This document shows positions 1 through 8,145 of a stretch of 13,674 nucleotides of DNA, piece by piece; the first letter of the stretch is position 1, and each line of letters begins with the position of its first letter. Source of the stretch: Bacteroidaceae bacterium (GTDB lineage: Bacteria > Bacteroidota > Bacteroidia > Bacteroidales > Bacteroidaceae). The DNA is taken from the NCBI GenBank assembly GCA_017503065.1, contig JAFVTT010000048.1, positions 1 to 13,674 of the forward strand, given 5' to 3'. The position numbers and the translations under genes were made by a program. The notes beneath the pieces are model-generated. The model saw nothing but the letters and a program-made list of their open reading frames with translations, was not told the DNA's origin and did no database searches.

Positions 1-2
1 AA

Positions 3-134
3 CAAGAACATCGGGAAGTATATTACGAAGAAGTTTATAAGGATCCATGTAACAAAGGTAACAATTTTATTGATTGGCCACACAATTTGCATGATGATTA
101 TTGGCTTTGCCCACCAACCAGATTTTTCCGCTGA
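3..134 (+). CDS. Possible 3' end of an upstream gene, unidentified
   Basis: One frame is open from the window edge and stops with TGA just before the gyrB promoter. The 43 visible residues are rich in Tyr, Asp, Asn, His and Trp and read more like a protein tail than the other two frames, which either stop at position 40 or run straight through the gyrB promoter. I do not recognise the sequence. Its codons are more AT-rich than those of all neighbouring genes, so this could equally be non-coding DNA. It is not the C-terminus of ribosomal protein S20, a gene I would expect as a possible gyrB neighbour in this phylum. The upstream part lies outside the window. Confidence 0.22.
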   Translation, partial: QEHREVYYEEVYKDPCNKGNNFIDWPHNLHDDYWLCPPTRFFR

Positions 135-180
135 CCCAAAAAAAGTACACGCACGATTACGCTTTCTCACGTTTTTTTTG

Positions 181-188
181 TATCTTTG
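181..188 (+). promoter_or_regulatory. gyrB promoter, Bacteroidota -7 box
   Basis: TATCTTTG matches the Bacteroidota sigma-ABfr -7 consensus TAnnTTTG exactly. It lies 27 bases before the gyrB start, giving a predicted leader of about 20 nt. No clear -33 TTTG is seen at the expected distance; a T8 tract directly precedes the box. Confidence 0.7.
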
Positions 189-209
189 TACCCGTATATA
201 ATACATTAA

Positions 210-2195
<1,986 letters not shown>

Positions 2196-2222
2196 GCCCT
2201 TACTTTACTAGACACCATAACC

Positions 2223-2265
2223 ATGGCAGGAAGAACAGCAAAGTCTCTTCCTGCCATTTTTTTTT
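2223..2265 (+). terminator. gyrB intrinsic terminator
   Basis: A perfect 12-bp stem (ATGGCAGGAAGA at 2223-2234 with TCTTCCTGCCAT at 2246-2257) closes an 11-nt loop and runs directly into nine T residues (2257-2265). It lies 28 bases after the gyrB stop codon. Confidence 0.93.
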
Positions 2266-2311
2266 GATAGCGACACCGCAATGTTACTCATATAAGCGGC
2301 GACTTTTGTTA

Positions 2312-2384
2312 TCGGTGGCGGTAAGATGAACCGTCACCGACCGTAAACTTTATCATCAGTGACGGTTCATCTTACCGCCACCGA
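2312..2384. repeat. Perfect 26-bp inverted repeat with 21-nt loop
   Basis: Positions 2312-2337 are exactly complementary to 2359-2384, separated by 21 bases. The arms begin TCGGTGGCGG and end AACCGTCAC on the left side. No T-run follows on either strand, so it does not look like an intrinsic terminator. It begins 47 bases beyond the gyrB terminator. It encodes nothing recognisable. Candidates are an extragenic palindromic or miniature mobile element, or a structured non-coding RNA. No obvious target-site duplication was found at the ends. Confidence 0.85.
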
Positions 2385-2569
2385 CAGCTCGGCAAGGGTC
2401 TCCATAGGGTACAAACCACACACCACGAAACTGCGTCTAAAACAAAACCGCAACACCTCACCTTAATGATGTGTTGCACCCTCACGCACAACGGTCTCCG
2501 GAATTGCAATCTCACCAGAACACTACGTGTCACTGCATTCACTATAACAGCAGTCTCTTTCGCCTCAGA

Positions 2570-2583
2570 GGGGGGGGGGGGGG
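2570..2583. repeat. Homopolymer run of 14 G
   Basis: Fourteen consecutive G residues sit in the gyrB-pnp gap, about 90 bases beyond the end of pnp and just outside the pnp terminator. Such runs are prone to slipped-strand changes and also to sequencing-length errors. There is no gene or promoter that its length would obviously switch. Confidence 0.9.
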
Positions 2584-2590
2584 CGGAAGG

Positions 2591-2621
2591 AAAAAGTTGG
2601 GCCGACCTAAGCCGACCCAAC
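2591..2621 (-). terminator. pnp intrinsic terminator
   Basis: Read on the minus strand, GTTGGGTCGGC pairs with GTCGGCCCAAC over 11 bp (two G-U pairs) around a TTAG tetraloop, then five T. It lies 53 bases after the pnp stop. The G-U pairs would be mismatches in a plus-strand transcript, so it is directional for pnp. Confidence 0.85.
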
Positions 2622-2673
2622 CATTATCATTCACCTACACATCCTCGAAACATGAGGTATGTGCAGAAATCAA

Positions 2674-4968
2674 TTACTCTGCGCTTTCGCTATTGTCGTT
2701 ATTATCGTGATGTCCGAAGTTGGGACGAGGACGACGCTCGCCACGCTCACCTCTTTCACCGCGCATGGGGCGGTCACCACGCATGGGGCGCTCAGGACGC
2801 TCGGGACGGGGACGACGCTCGCGCTCCACATAACCCTCGGGCTTCTCTATGAGAACACGGCGAGAAAGTTTGAACTTACCGGTCTTGGGGTCAATCTCCA
2901 GGAGTTTTACCTGCAGTTTGTCGCCCTCCTTGATACCGGCCTCTTCCACGGTCTCCAGACGCTTCCAGTCAATCTCGCTGATGTGCAGCAGACCGTCCTT
3001 GCCGGGCATGAACTCCACAAAGCAGCCATAAGGCATTACTGAACGTACAGTTCCCTCGTATACCTCGCCAATCTCGGGAACGGCAACGATAGCCTTAATC
3101 TTGCTCATGGCAGCATCTATCACGGCCTTGCTGGAACCTGATACCTGTACCTTGCCCACACCGTCTTCCTCATCGATGGTGATGACAGCACCAGTATCCT
3201 CCTGCATGCCCTGGATAATCTTACCGCCAGGACCGATGACAGCACCGATGAACTCCTTGGGAATGATAATCTGCTCAATGCGGGGAACGTGGGGTTTCAA
3301 CTCGGCACGTGGTTCGGACAGAGTCTTCATCATCTCGCCCAGGATGTGCTCACGACCGGCCTTGGCCTGCATCAGAGCCTGCTCCAGAATCTCATAGGAG
3401 AGACCGTCGCACTTGATGTCCATCTGAGTTGCTGTAAGACCGTTGGGCGTACCCGTGGTCTTGAAGTCCATATCGCCCAAGTGGTCCTCGTCGCCAAGGA
3501 TGTCGGACAGCACTGCATACTTGTTCTCACCGGGGTTCTTGATCAGACCCATGGCAATACCGCTGACGGGAGCCTTGATGGGCACACCAGCGTCCATCAG
3601 AGACAGACAGCCGGCACATACGGTGGCCATAGAACTTGAACCGTTACTCTCCAGAATATCACTTACCACACGAACAGTGTAGGGGTAGTCGGCAGGAATC
3701 TGACCCTTCAGGCCACGCCATGCCAAATGGCCGTGACCGATTTCGCGACGGCCTATACCGCGCTGTGCCTTGGCCTCACCAGTAGAGAAGGGAGGGAAGT
3801 TGTAGTGCAGGAGGAAGCGCATATAACTCTTGTCCAGCACGTTGTCCACCATCTTCTCGTCAAGTTTGGTACCCAGGGTGGTGGTGCTCAGCGACTGAGT
3901 CTCGCCACGTGTGAAGATAGCGCTGCCGTGAGGCATGGGCAGAGGACTTACCTCGCACCAGATGGGACGGATGTCTGTGGTCTTACGGCCGTCCAGACGG
4001 ATACCCTCGTCCAGGATGCAACGACGCATGGCGTCCTTCTCCACATCGTGGTAGTAACGGTCCACCAGAGCGTTCTTCTCGGCCAACTCGTCGTCGGTCA
4101 GTTCTGTGTGTGCGGCAGCATACTCCAGTTTGAAGTCCTCGCGGATCTTCTCGAAAGCCTCTGCACGCGCATGCTTCTCCAGAGCCTGCTTGGTAACGTC
4201 GTAGGCGGGCTGATAGCAGGCAGCCTTCACCTGCTCGCGCAGTTCCTCGTCGTTTACCTCGTGACAGTACTCGCGCTTAACATCGGTACCCAGTTCCTTG
4301 GCCAGTTCCTTCTGCAACTGACACATGGGCTTGATGGCCTCGTGGGCAGCCTTCAGGGCACCGAGCAGGTCCTGCTCGCTCACTTCCTTCATCTCGCCCT
4401 CAACCATCATGATATTCTCCTCGGTGGCACCCACCATGAGGTCCATATCGGCCTTCTCCAACTGGGCAAAGGTGGGGTTGATGACATATTCGCCGTTGAT
4501 ACGGGCTACGCGAACCTCGCTGATAGGACCGTCAAAGGGAATGTCGCTGCAGCTCAATGCGGCACTGGCGGCAAAACCTGCCAGGGCATCGGGCATATCC
4601 ACGCCATCAGCGGAGTAGAGAATCACGTTAACATAAACCTCGGCATGGTAATCGCTGGGGAACAGAGGACGCAGGGCACGGTCCACCAGACGACAGGTCA
4701 GAATCTCGTCGTCGTTAGCCTTACCCTCGCGCTTGGTAAAACCGCCGGGGAAACGGCCGGCTGCACTGTACTTCTCGCGATACTCTACCTGCAAAGGCAT
4801 GAAATCTGTGCCGGGAACAGCGTCCTTGGCAGCGCAAACAGTGGCCAGGAGCACGGTGTTGTTCATACGCAACATCACGGCACCATCGGCTTGTTTGGCC
4901 AACTTTCCGGTCTCGATGCTGATGGTACGTCCATCAGGCAGAGACACAGTCTTTGTAATTACATTCAT
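2674..4968 (-). CDS. pnp: Polyribonucleotide nucleotidyltransferase (PNPase)
   Basis: 3'-to-5' phosphorolytic exoribonuclease that degrades mRNA using phosphate and releases nucleoside diphosphates; cytoplasmic trimer. The product is 764 residues: first RNase PH core, helical linker, second RNase PH core with catalytic D495, D501 and K503 in [12 protein letters not shown] (equivalent to E. coli D486, D492 and K494), KH domain with GPGGK (579-583), and S1 domain from about 632 to 705. An extra tail of about 60 residues follows, rich in Arg, Gly, Pro and Glu, with repeats such as [19 protein letters not shown], and ending acidic ([10 protein letters not shown]). E. coli PNPase is 711 residues and lacks this tail. 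The start at 4968 ([14 protein letters not shown]) is chosen because the -7 box lies at 5013-5020; a longer in-frame start at 5040 would be upstream of the promoter. The gene stands alone, divergent from greA. Confidence 0.97.
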   Translation of the reverse strand: MNVITKTVSLPDGRTISIETGKLAKQADGAVMLRMNNTVLLATVCAAKDAVPGTDFMPLQVEYREKYSAAGRFPGGFTKREGKANDDEILTCRLVDRALRPLFPSDYHAEVYVNVILYSADGVDMPDALAGFAASAALSCSDIPFDGPISEVRVARINGEYVINPTFAQLEKADMDLMVGATEENIMMVEGEMKEVSEQDLLGALKAAHEAIKPMCQLQKELAKELGTDVKREYCHEVNDEELREQVKAACYQPAYDVTKQALEKHARAEAFEKIREDFKLEYAAAHTELTDDELAEKNALVDRYYHDVEKDAMRRCILDEGIRLDGRKTTDIRPIWCEVSPLPMPHGSAIFTRGETQSLSTTTLGTKLDEKMVDNVLDKSYMRFLLHYNFPPFSTGEAKAQRGIGRREIGHGHLAWRGLKGQIPADYPYTVRVVSDILESNGSSSMATVCAGCLSLMDAGVPIKAPVSGIAMGLIKNPGENKYAVLSDILGDEDHLGDMDFKTTGTPNGLTATQMDIKCDGLSYEILEQALMQAKAGREHILGEMMKTLSEPRAELKPHVPRIEQIIIPKEFIGAVIGPGGKIIQGMQEDTGAVITIDEEDGVGKVQVSGSSKAVIDAAMSKIKAIVAVPEIGEVYEGTVRSVMPYGCFVEFMPGKDGLLHISEIDWKRLETVEEAGIKEGDKLQVKLLEIDPKTGKFKLSRRVLIEKPEGYVERERRPRPERPERPMRGDRPMRGERGERGERRPRPNFGHHDNNDNSESAE

Positions 4969-5012
4969 CTTCTTGTTTCGATTGTGTGTATAAAAAAACG
5001 TCTTTATCCATG

Positions 5013-5020
5013 CAAAGATA
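5013..5020 (-). promoter_or_regulatory. pnp promoter, Bacteroidota -7 box
   Basis: On the minus strand this reads TATCTTTG, an exact TAnnTTTG match, 45 bases upstream of the pnp ATG. It rules out the longer in-frame start at 5040. No clear -33 element is visible in the AT-rich sequence upstream. Confidence 0.75.
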
Positions 5021-5103
5021 CGAAAAAGTCTTATATACATTATTATATATATACAACAATTCCTTAAAAAAGGTCAAAAGAGAACAATTTAGGGGCATAA
5101 TGA

Positions 5104-5133
5104 TTGTTTATTCGTTTTAATGTTATACCTTTG
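5104..5133 (+). promoter_or_regulatory. greA promoter (-33 and -7 boxes)
   Basis: TTG at 5104-5106 and TACCTTTG at 5126-5133 are separated by 19 bases, the usual Bacteroidota spacing. The predicted transcription start is near 5138-5140, leaving a leader of about 140 nt before greA. It is divergent from the pnp promoter about 85 bases away. Confidence 0.75.
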
Positions 5134-5171
5134 CACTGCAATTCTGAAAACAGACCGATACCGATTAAGGG

Positions 5172-5207
5172 TTCTGACCGAAAGGTTGGAATTCTTTTAT
5201 TTTGCGG
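5172..5207 (+). terminator. Terminator-like hairpin in the greA leader (possible attenuator)
   Basis: In the leader RNA, UUCUGACC (5172-5179) pairs with GGUUGGAA (5184-5191) around a GAAA (GNRA) tetraloop. The stem is 8 bp and includes two G-U pairs. It is followed at once by the U-rich stretch TTCTTTTATTTTG (5192-5204). The arrangement matches a weak intrinsic terminator about 75 bases upstream of the greA start codon. The stem is modest and the T-run is interrupted, so activity is uncertain. Confidence 0.45.
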
Positions 5208-5280
5208 TCTTCAAAAAAGCGCCACCGCCACACGGAGACAGAATAAATATAATAATAACCAAACAAACAAATAGAGCAAC

Positions 5281-5751
5281 ATGGCATACATGTCACAAAA
5301 GGGCTACGACGATCTCGTGGCAAAACTCAAGCACATGGAGAGCGTGGACCGTCCCGCTGCCAGTGCGGCAATTGCCGAGGCACGCGACAAAGGTGATCTC
5401 AGCGAGAATGCAGAATACGATGCAGCAAAGGAATGGCAGAGCAAACTGGAAACCCAGATAGCACTGCTGAAGCAAACCATATTGGATGCAAAAATCATAG
5501 ACACACGCCACATGGACACCAGTTCCGTGCAGATCATGGCCACCGTAGGACTGAAGAACGCCAACAACGGCATGGAGATGAAGTACACCATCGTCAGCGC
5601 CACCGAGGCGGACCACCGCGCCGGCAAGATCAGCGTAGAGACCCCAATAGCCCAGGGCCTCCTCGGCAAGAAAGTGGGAGAAACTGCCACCATCCGCGTG
5701 CCTCAGGGAGAAATCCAACTGGAGATTACCAGCATCAGTTACGACATCTGA
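5281..5751 (+). CDS. greA: Transcription elongation factor GreA
   Basis: Binds the secondary channel of RNA polymerase and stimulates cleavage of the transcript in backtracked, arrested complexes. The 156-residue product matches the usual GreA length of about 158. The N-terminal antiparallel coiled coil covers about residues 1-75. Its tip carries the acidic pair D39 and E42 in ARDKGDLSENAEYDAA, equivalent to E. coli D41 and E44, which mark GreA-type factors. The C-terminal FKBP-like domain includes the LLGKKVGETATIRVPQGE segment. The ATG at 5281 follows an A-rich stretch, typical of starts in this phylum; a second ATG three codons on (MSQKGYDD) is less likely. It is the first gene of a two-gene operon with the HIT gene, two bases apart, and has a long structured leader. 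Confidence 0.97.
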   Translation: MAYMSQKGYDDLVAKLKHMESVDRPAASAAIAEARDKGDLSENAEYDAAKEWQSKLETQIALLKQTILDAKIIDTRHMDTSSVQIMATVGLKNANNGMEMKYTIVSATEADHRAGKISVETPIAQGLLGKKVGETATIRVPQGEIQLEITSISYDI

Positions 5752-5753
5752 TT

Positions 5754-6143
5754 ATGAGCATCTTCTCACGTATAGTGGCAGGCGAGATACCCTGCTACAA
5801 GATTGCCGAGGACGAGAACTACTTCGCATTCCTTGACATCAGCCCCCTCCAGAAGGGGCATACCCTGGTCATCCCCAAGCACGAGGTGGATTATATCTTT
5901 GACCTGAGTGATGAAGAGATTGCCGGTTTGCAGGTGTTTGCCAAGAAAGTGGCAGTAGCAATCCGCAAGGCCATCCCCTGCGTGAAGGTGGGCCAGTGCG
6001 TACTGGGACTGGAAGTACCCCATGCACACATCCATCTTATACCCATGCAAAGTGAGGCAGACATGAGGTTTACAAATCCTCATCTCGAACTTACTCCAGA
6101 GGAATTCAACCAAATTGCCGAGAGCATCCGCGCACAGTTCTAA
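5754..6143 (+). CDS. HIT-family (histidine triad) nucleotide-binding protein
   Basis: Small cytosolic nucleotide hydrolase of the HIT superfamily. Family members such as Hint/HinT cleave AMP from phosphoramidates and aminoacyl-AMP; the physiological substrate is not known from sequence. The 129-residue product starts MSIFSRIVAGEIPCYKI, continues with ENYFAFLDISPLQKGHTLVIPK, and has the triad H90-A-H92-I-H94-L-I in VPHAHIHLIPM, with H92 the likely nucleophile. The ATG at 5754 lies two bases after the greA TGA, so translation is probably coupled. The same reading frame is open further upstream, but that part overlaps greA and does not resemble the family. The gene ends 13 bases before the strong shared hairpin terminator. 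Confidence 0.95.
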   Translation: MSIFSRIVAGEIPCYKIAEDENYFAFLDISPLQKGHTLVIPKHEVDYIFDLSDEEIAGLQVFAKKVAVAIRKAIPCVKVGQCVLGLEVPHAHIHLIPMQSEADMRFTNPHLELTPEEFNQIAESIRAQF

Positions 6144-6156
6144 CGTATATGTGCCA

Positions 6157-6210
6157 GTAGCAAAACAAGACCGCGCCAGGGTTATTCCTGGCGCGGTCTT
6201 GTTTTGCTAC
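6157..6210. terminator. Bidirectional terminator, perfect 24-bp hairpin
   Basis: Positions 6157-6180 are perfectly complementary to 6187-6210 around a 6-nt loop (GTTATT). The GC core (GACCGCGCCAGG) is flanked by CAAAACAA on one side and TTGTTTTG on the other, so transcripts from either strand end in a T-rich segment. It serves the HIT gene on the plus strand and the guanylyltransferase gene on the minus strand. The right arm includes the latter's stop codon (6207-6209). Confidence 0.9.
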
Positions 6211-7268
6211 ATGAACTTTGTATCCGTGTGCATGCGGCGCATGGTGGCCACATCCTCGCGCGGACAAATCATCAGTATGTCCCCCTCCTCTGCCACCACA
6301 TAGTCGTGAAGACCTTTTATGACTACCGTCTTCCCGTTTGGCAGGCGAATCACATTATCACTGCACTCATAAAGATAAGCCTTGGTGTTCATGAGCACAT
6401 TGCCATTGGCATCTGCCGGAAGGTCATCGTGAATGGATGTCCATGTTCCCATATCCGCCCAACCGAAGGAACATTCCTTTACACAGACGTTCTCGGCACG
6501 CTCAAGCACCCCAACTGCCAGACTGAGGTTTGGCAGCATCTGAAACACCTCGGGCACCAACTTGGCATCATCGCTCTCTGCATCTGACATCATGCGGGGG
6601 ATTCCTATCTGATACTCTGGCACCATACGGCACACTGCATCCAAGAAAATGTCGGCACGGAACACCTGCAACCCCGTGTTCCACAGGAAGTCGCCATCAC
6701 GCACAAACATCTCGGCAAACTCGCGAGCAGGCTTTTCAGAGAAGGTCTTCACCTTGCTGATGCCTTTTTCATTGGTATCGTCACCCTTCTGGATGTATCC
6801 ATAACCCGTTTCAGGACGAGTGGCCTTCACGCCCATTACCAGCATGTTGCCATGCTCGGCAACAAACTCAAGTCCCTCCAGCATGTCACGGACATAGTCA
6901 TCCTCGTTAAGGATGAGTTGGTCGGACGGGGTAACCAGCACCCTTGCCTTCGGTTCGCGCATAGTTATCATGGCCATACCCCATGCGACGGAAGCCATAG
7001 TGCCGCGTCTGAGCGGTTCTTCCAATATGTGCATGTCGTCCACTTGGGGCAACTGTTCGTACACCAAAGGAAGATACTGCACATTGGTACTTATATATAT
7101 GTTGTCGCTATCTATGAACCGCGACACGCGGTCATACGTCTGCTGAAGCATCGTGCGTCCTGTCCCGGACAAATCCAAGAACTGCTTGGGTTTGGAACTA
7201 CGGCTTACTGGCCATAGTCTCTGACCTATGCCTCCGGCCAGAATCAGGCAATAATTCTTGTTACTCAT
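6207..7268 (-). CDS. manC: Mannose-1-phosphate guanylyltransferase
   Basis: Makes GDP-mannose from GTP and mannose-1-phosphate, feeding fucose-, mannose- or rhamnose-type glycan synthesis in the cytoplasm. The 353-residue protein begins with the pyrophosphorylase signature LILAGGIGQRLWPVSR..KPKQF (8-30), with R17 and K28 as the expected nucleotide and phosphate contacts. VTPSD (112-116), GYGYI (155-159), FSEKP (176-180), WNTG (196-199) and GWADMGTW (269-276) follow, all typical of ManC/GMP. It lacks the C-terminal phosphomannose isomerase domain of bifunctional enzymes. The position where relatives usually have EPxxRNTAP reads EEPLRRGTMAS (83-93), a deviation. The start at 7268 has an A-rich upstream region; an ATG at 7283 adding five residues is possible. 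A TTG further upstream lies inside the promoter and is excluded. No neighbouring glycan genes are seen. The symbol is given by family. Confidence 0.9.
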   Translation of the reverse strand: MSNKNYCLILAGGIGQRLWPVSRSSKPKQFLDLSGTGRTMLQQTYDRVSRFIDSDNIYISTNVQYLPLVYEQLPQVDDMHILEEPLRRGTMASVAWGMAMITMREPKARVLVTPSDQLILNEDDYVRDMLEGLEFVAEHGNMLVMGVKATRPETGYGYIQKGDDTNEKGISKVKTFSEKPAREFAEMFVRDGDFLWNTGLQVFRADIFLDAVCRMVPEYQIGIPRMMSDAESDDAKLVPEVFQMLPNLSLAVGVLERAENVCVKECSFGWADMGTWTSIHDDLPADANGNVLMNTKAYLYECSDNVIRLPNGKTVVIKGLHDYVVAEEGDILMICPREDVATMRRMHTDTKFM

Positions 7269-7316
7269 AATCGTGTTTTTCATTTCCCGACAACCCACCG
7301 ATGTTTGCCGGTACGA

Positions 7317-7324
7317 CAAATATA
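7317..7324 (-). promoter_or_regulatory. manC promoter, Bacteroidota -7 box
   Basis: The minus strand reads TATATTTG, an exact TAnnTTTG match, 48 bases upstream of the chosen start at 7268 and 33 upstream of the alternative at 7283. The -33 element is weak or absent. Confidence 0.65.
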
Positions 7325-7403
7325 CGATAAATTATGGTAAAGGCATCGGTTTCCTAAGGGCTTTTTGCTTTCTGCGCAAGGATTTAAGGAAATATAACCT
7401 TTG

Positions 7404-7934
7404 TCAGTTTGCCACGGAACCGATTATGCAACCCAATATGGTACCGGCAACAACACCGGCCGCCACTTCTCCTGCAGAGGCATGACCAGCATACACCGGA
7501 CGAGAGTGATGCACATGTACGGGAACTGGTTCGCAGAAGAAATCGTAGGGATTATAGTAGCAGTTGTAATACCTCCAGGCACCGTTTACATAATAACCCC
7601 AGCGTCCGTCATGGTGATAGCGTACACGGCCCTCCCAACCAGGCACATAACATCCGCGACTGATACGGGGAGGGGCACATTTCACAAGGCGGCCTCCGCG
7701 AGGAACGAAATGCCTGTCGTTCCTGCCCATGTGCTTGGGGGCATGCGCCATACGTTCAGGGCGCCTGTCCCTTTTGGACTTTTGGCGATAGTCATCGCGA
7801 TTATTGTGGCCACGTACCTCTCGACGTTCTACACTCTCACGGTTGCGTCCGCGACCCTGAGCCTGAGCATTGGATTCCAAACTTGGCATAAGCATTGCCA
7901 TCGTTAACGCTGAAACAATCATCAATCTTTTCAT
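7404..7934 (-). CDS. Secreted glycine-zipper protein, function unknown
   Basis: I do not recognise a named family. The 176-residue product has a signal peptide (KR, then MIVSALTMAMLM, cleavage likely after SNAQA near residue 25). A strongly basic, Arg/Asn-rich segment follows (about 26-75). The middle is Tyr/Trp/Gly/His-rich (about 76-145), with WGYYVNGAWRYYN and a C-terminal cluster of Val-His. The end carries an ideal glycine zipper, GVVAGTILGCIIG (G160, G164, G168 and G172 spaced every four), which may insert into or oligomerise at the outer membrane. Five cysteines (86, 95, 124, 134, 169) could form disulfides. The start at 7934 fits the signal peptide and gives a leader of about 38 nt; an ATG at 7964 would leave only about 8 nt after the predicted transcription start. 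It is monocistronic with its own promoter, and I see no clear terminator before manC's promoter. Confidence 0.75.
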   Translation of the reverse strand: MKRLMIVSALTMAMLMPSLESNAQAQGRGRNRESVERREVRGHNNRDDYRQKSKRDRRPERMAHAPKHMGRNDRHFVPRGGRLVKCAPPRISRGCYVPGWEGRVRYHHDGRWGYYVNGAWRYYNCYYNPYDFFCEPVPVHVHHSRPVYAGHASAGEVAAGVVAGTILGCIIGSVAN

Positions 7935-7977
7935 AGTAGTAAGTCTTTTAAAGTTAGTCTTCATGTTGTTTACACCG

Positions 7978-8008
7978 CAAAGATACGCCTCTTAATCCTG
8001 CCGTACAA
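7978..8008 (-). promoter_or_regulatory. Promoter of the glycine-zipper gene
   Basis: The minus strand carries TTG (plus 8006-8008), a 20-base spacer and TATCTTTG (plus 7978-7985), a full Bacteroidota promoter. It is back to back with the promoter of the channel gene on the plus strand. Confidence 0.75.
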
Positions 8009-8029
8009 TGGATTTTACATAAAGGACAA

Positions 8030-8073
8030 GGGGATTATCTCTACACATGAGGGGGATTTTACCAAATAATCCC
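8030..8073. repeat. GGGGATT-type repeats between divergent promoters
   Basis: Two direct copies, GGGGATTATC (8030-8039) and GGGGATTTT (8052-8060), are followed by an inverted copy, ATAATCCC (8066-8073), which is exactly complementary to 8031-8038. The group lies between the two divergent promoters, ending 8 bases before the -33 box of the channel gene. This is the position expected of an operator; no regulator is identified. Confidence 0.4.
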
Positions 8074-8081
8074 ACCTACAC

Positions 8082-8112
8082 TTTGCCGTTCCGTACGGTT
8101 TGCGTATCTTTG
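8082..8112 (+). promoter_or_regulatory. Promoter of the FNT channel gene
   Basis: TTTG (8082-8085), a 19-base spacer and TATCTTTG (8105-8112) form the best complete Bacteroidota promoter in the window. The predicted start is near 8118, about 28 bases before the ATG at 8146. This rules out an in-frame ATG at 8047. Confidence 0.85.
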
Positions 8113-8145
8113 CAACAGTATTTAACGTATCGTCTGCATGACGAC

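Larger units (their letters stand above)
2266..2590. other. Non-coding gap between convergent gyrB and pnp
   Basis: This stretch of about 325 bases lies between the gyrB and pnp terminators. It holds the 26-bp inverted repeat (2312-2384), a weak 7-bp repeat GCAACAC/GTGTTGC (2450-2456 and 2471-2477) and the G14 run (2570-2583). Open frames across it on both strands give low-complexity or Arg/Pro-rich products with no recognisable domain and change frame at the G run. I see no convincing gene and no TAnnTTTG promoter leading to one. Confidence 0.6.

Noticed and set aside
2312..2384. 26-bp inverted repeat as a second gyrB terminator
   Set aside because: No T-run follows on either strand, and a complete terminator is already present at 2223-2265.
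2372..2852. Open frames on both strands through the G14 run
   Set aside because: The translations are low-complexity, the frame depends on the uncertain G-run length, they overlap the pnp terminator and pnp itself, and no domain is seen.
4969..5040. 24-residue N-terminal extension of PNPase starting at 5040
   Set aside because: The -7 box TATCTTTG at 5013-5020 lies inside it, so the start would not be transcribed. The family N-terminus begins at the ATG at 4968.
3727..5067. 446-codon open frame on the plus strand opposite pnp
   Set aside because: It is antisense to a clear PNPase whose motifs are intact. The product has no recognisable domain, and its length follows from the codon bias of pnp. 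No promoter or start context supports it.
5433..5753. Longer version of the HIT protein overlapping greA
   Set aside because: The upstream part is the shadow of greA in another frame. The family N-terminus starts at the ATG at 5754, two bases after the greA stop.
7269..7319. Longer start of the guanylyltransferase at a TTG (7319)
   Set aside because: The TTG is part of the -7 box TATATTTG. The family-like N-terminus begins at 7268 or at most 7283.
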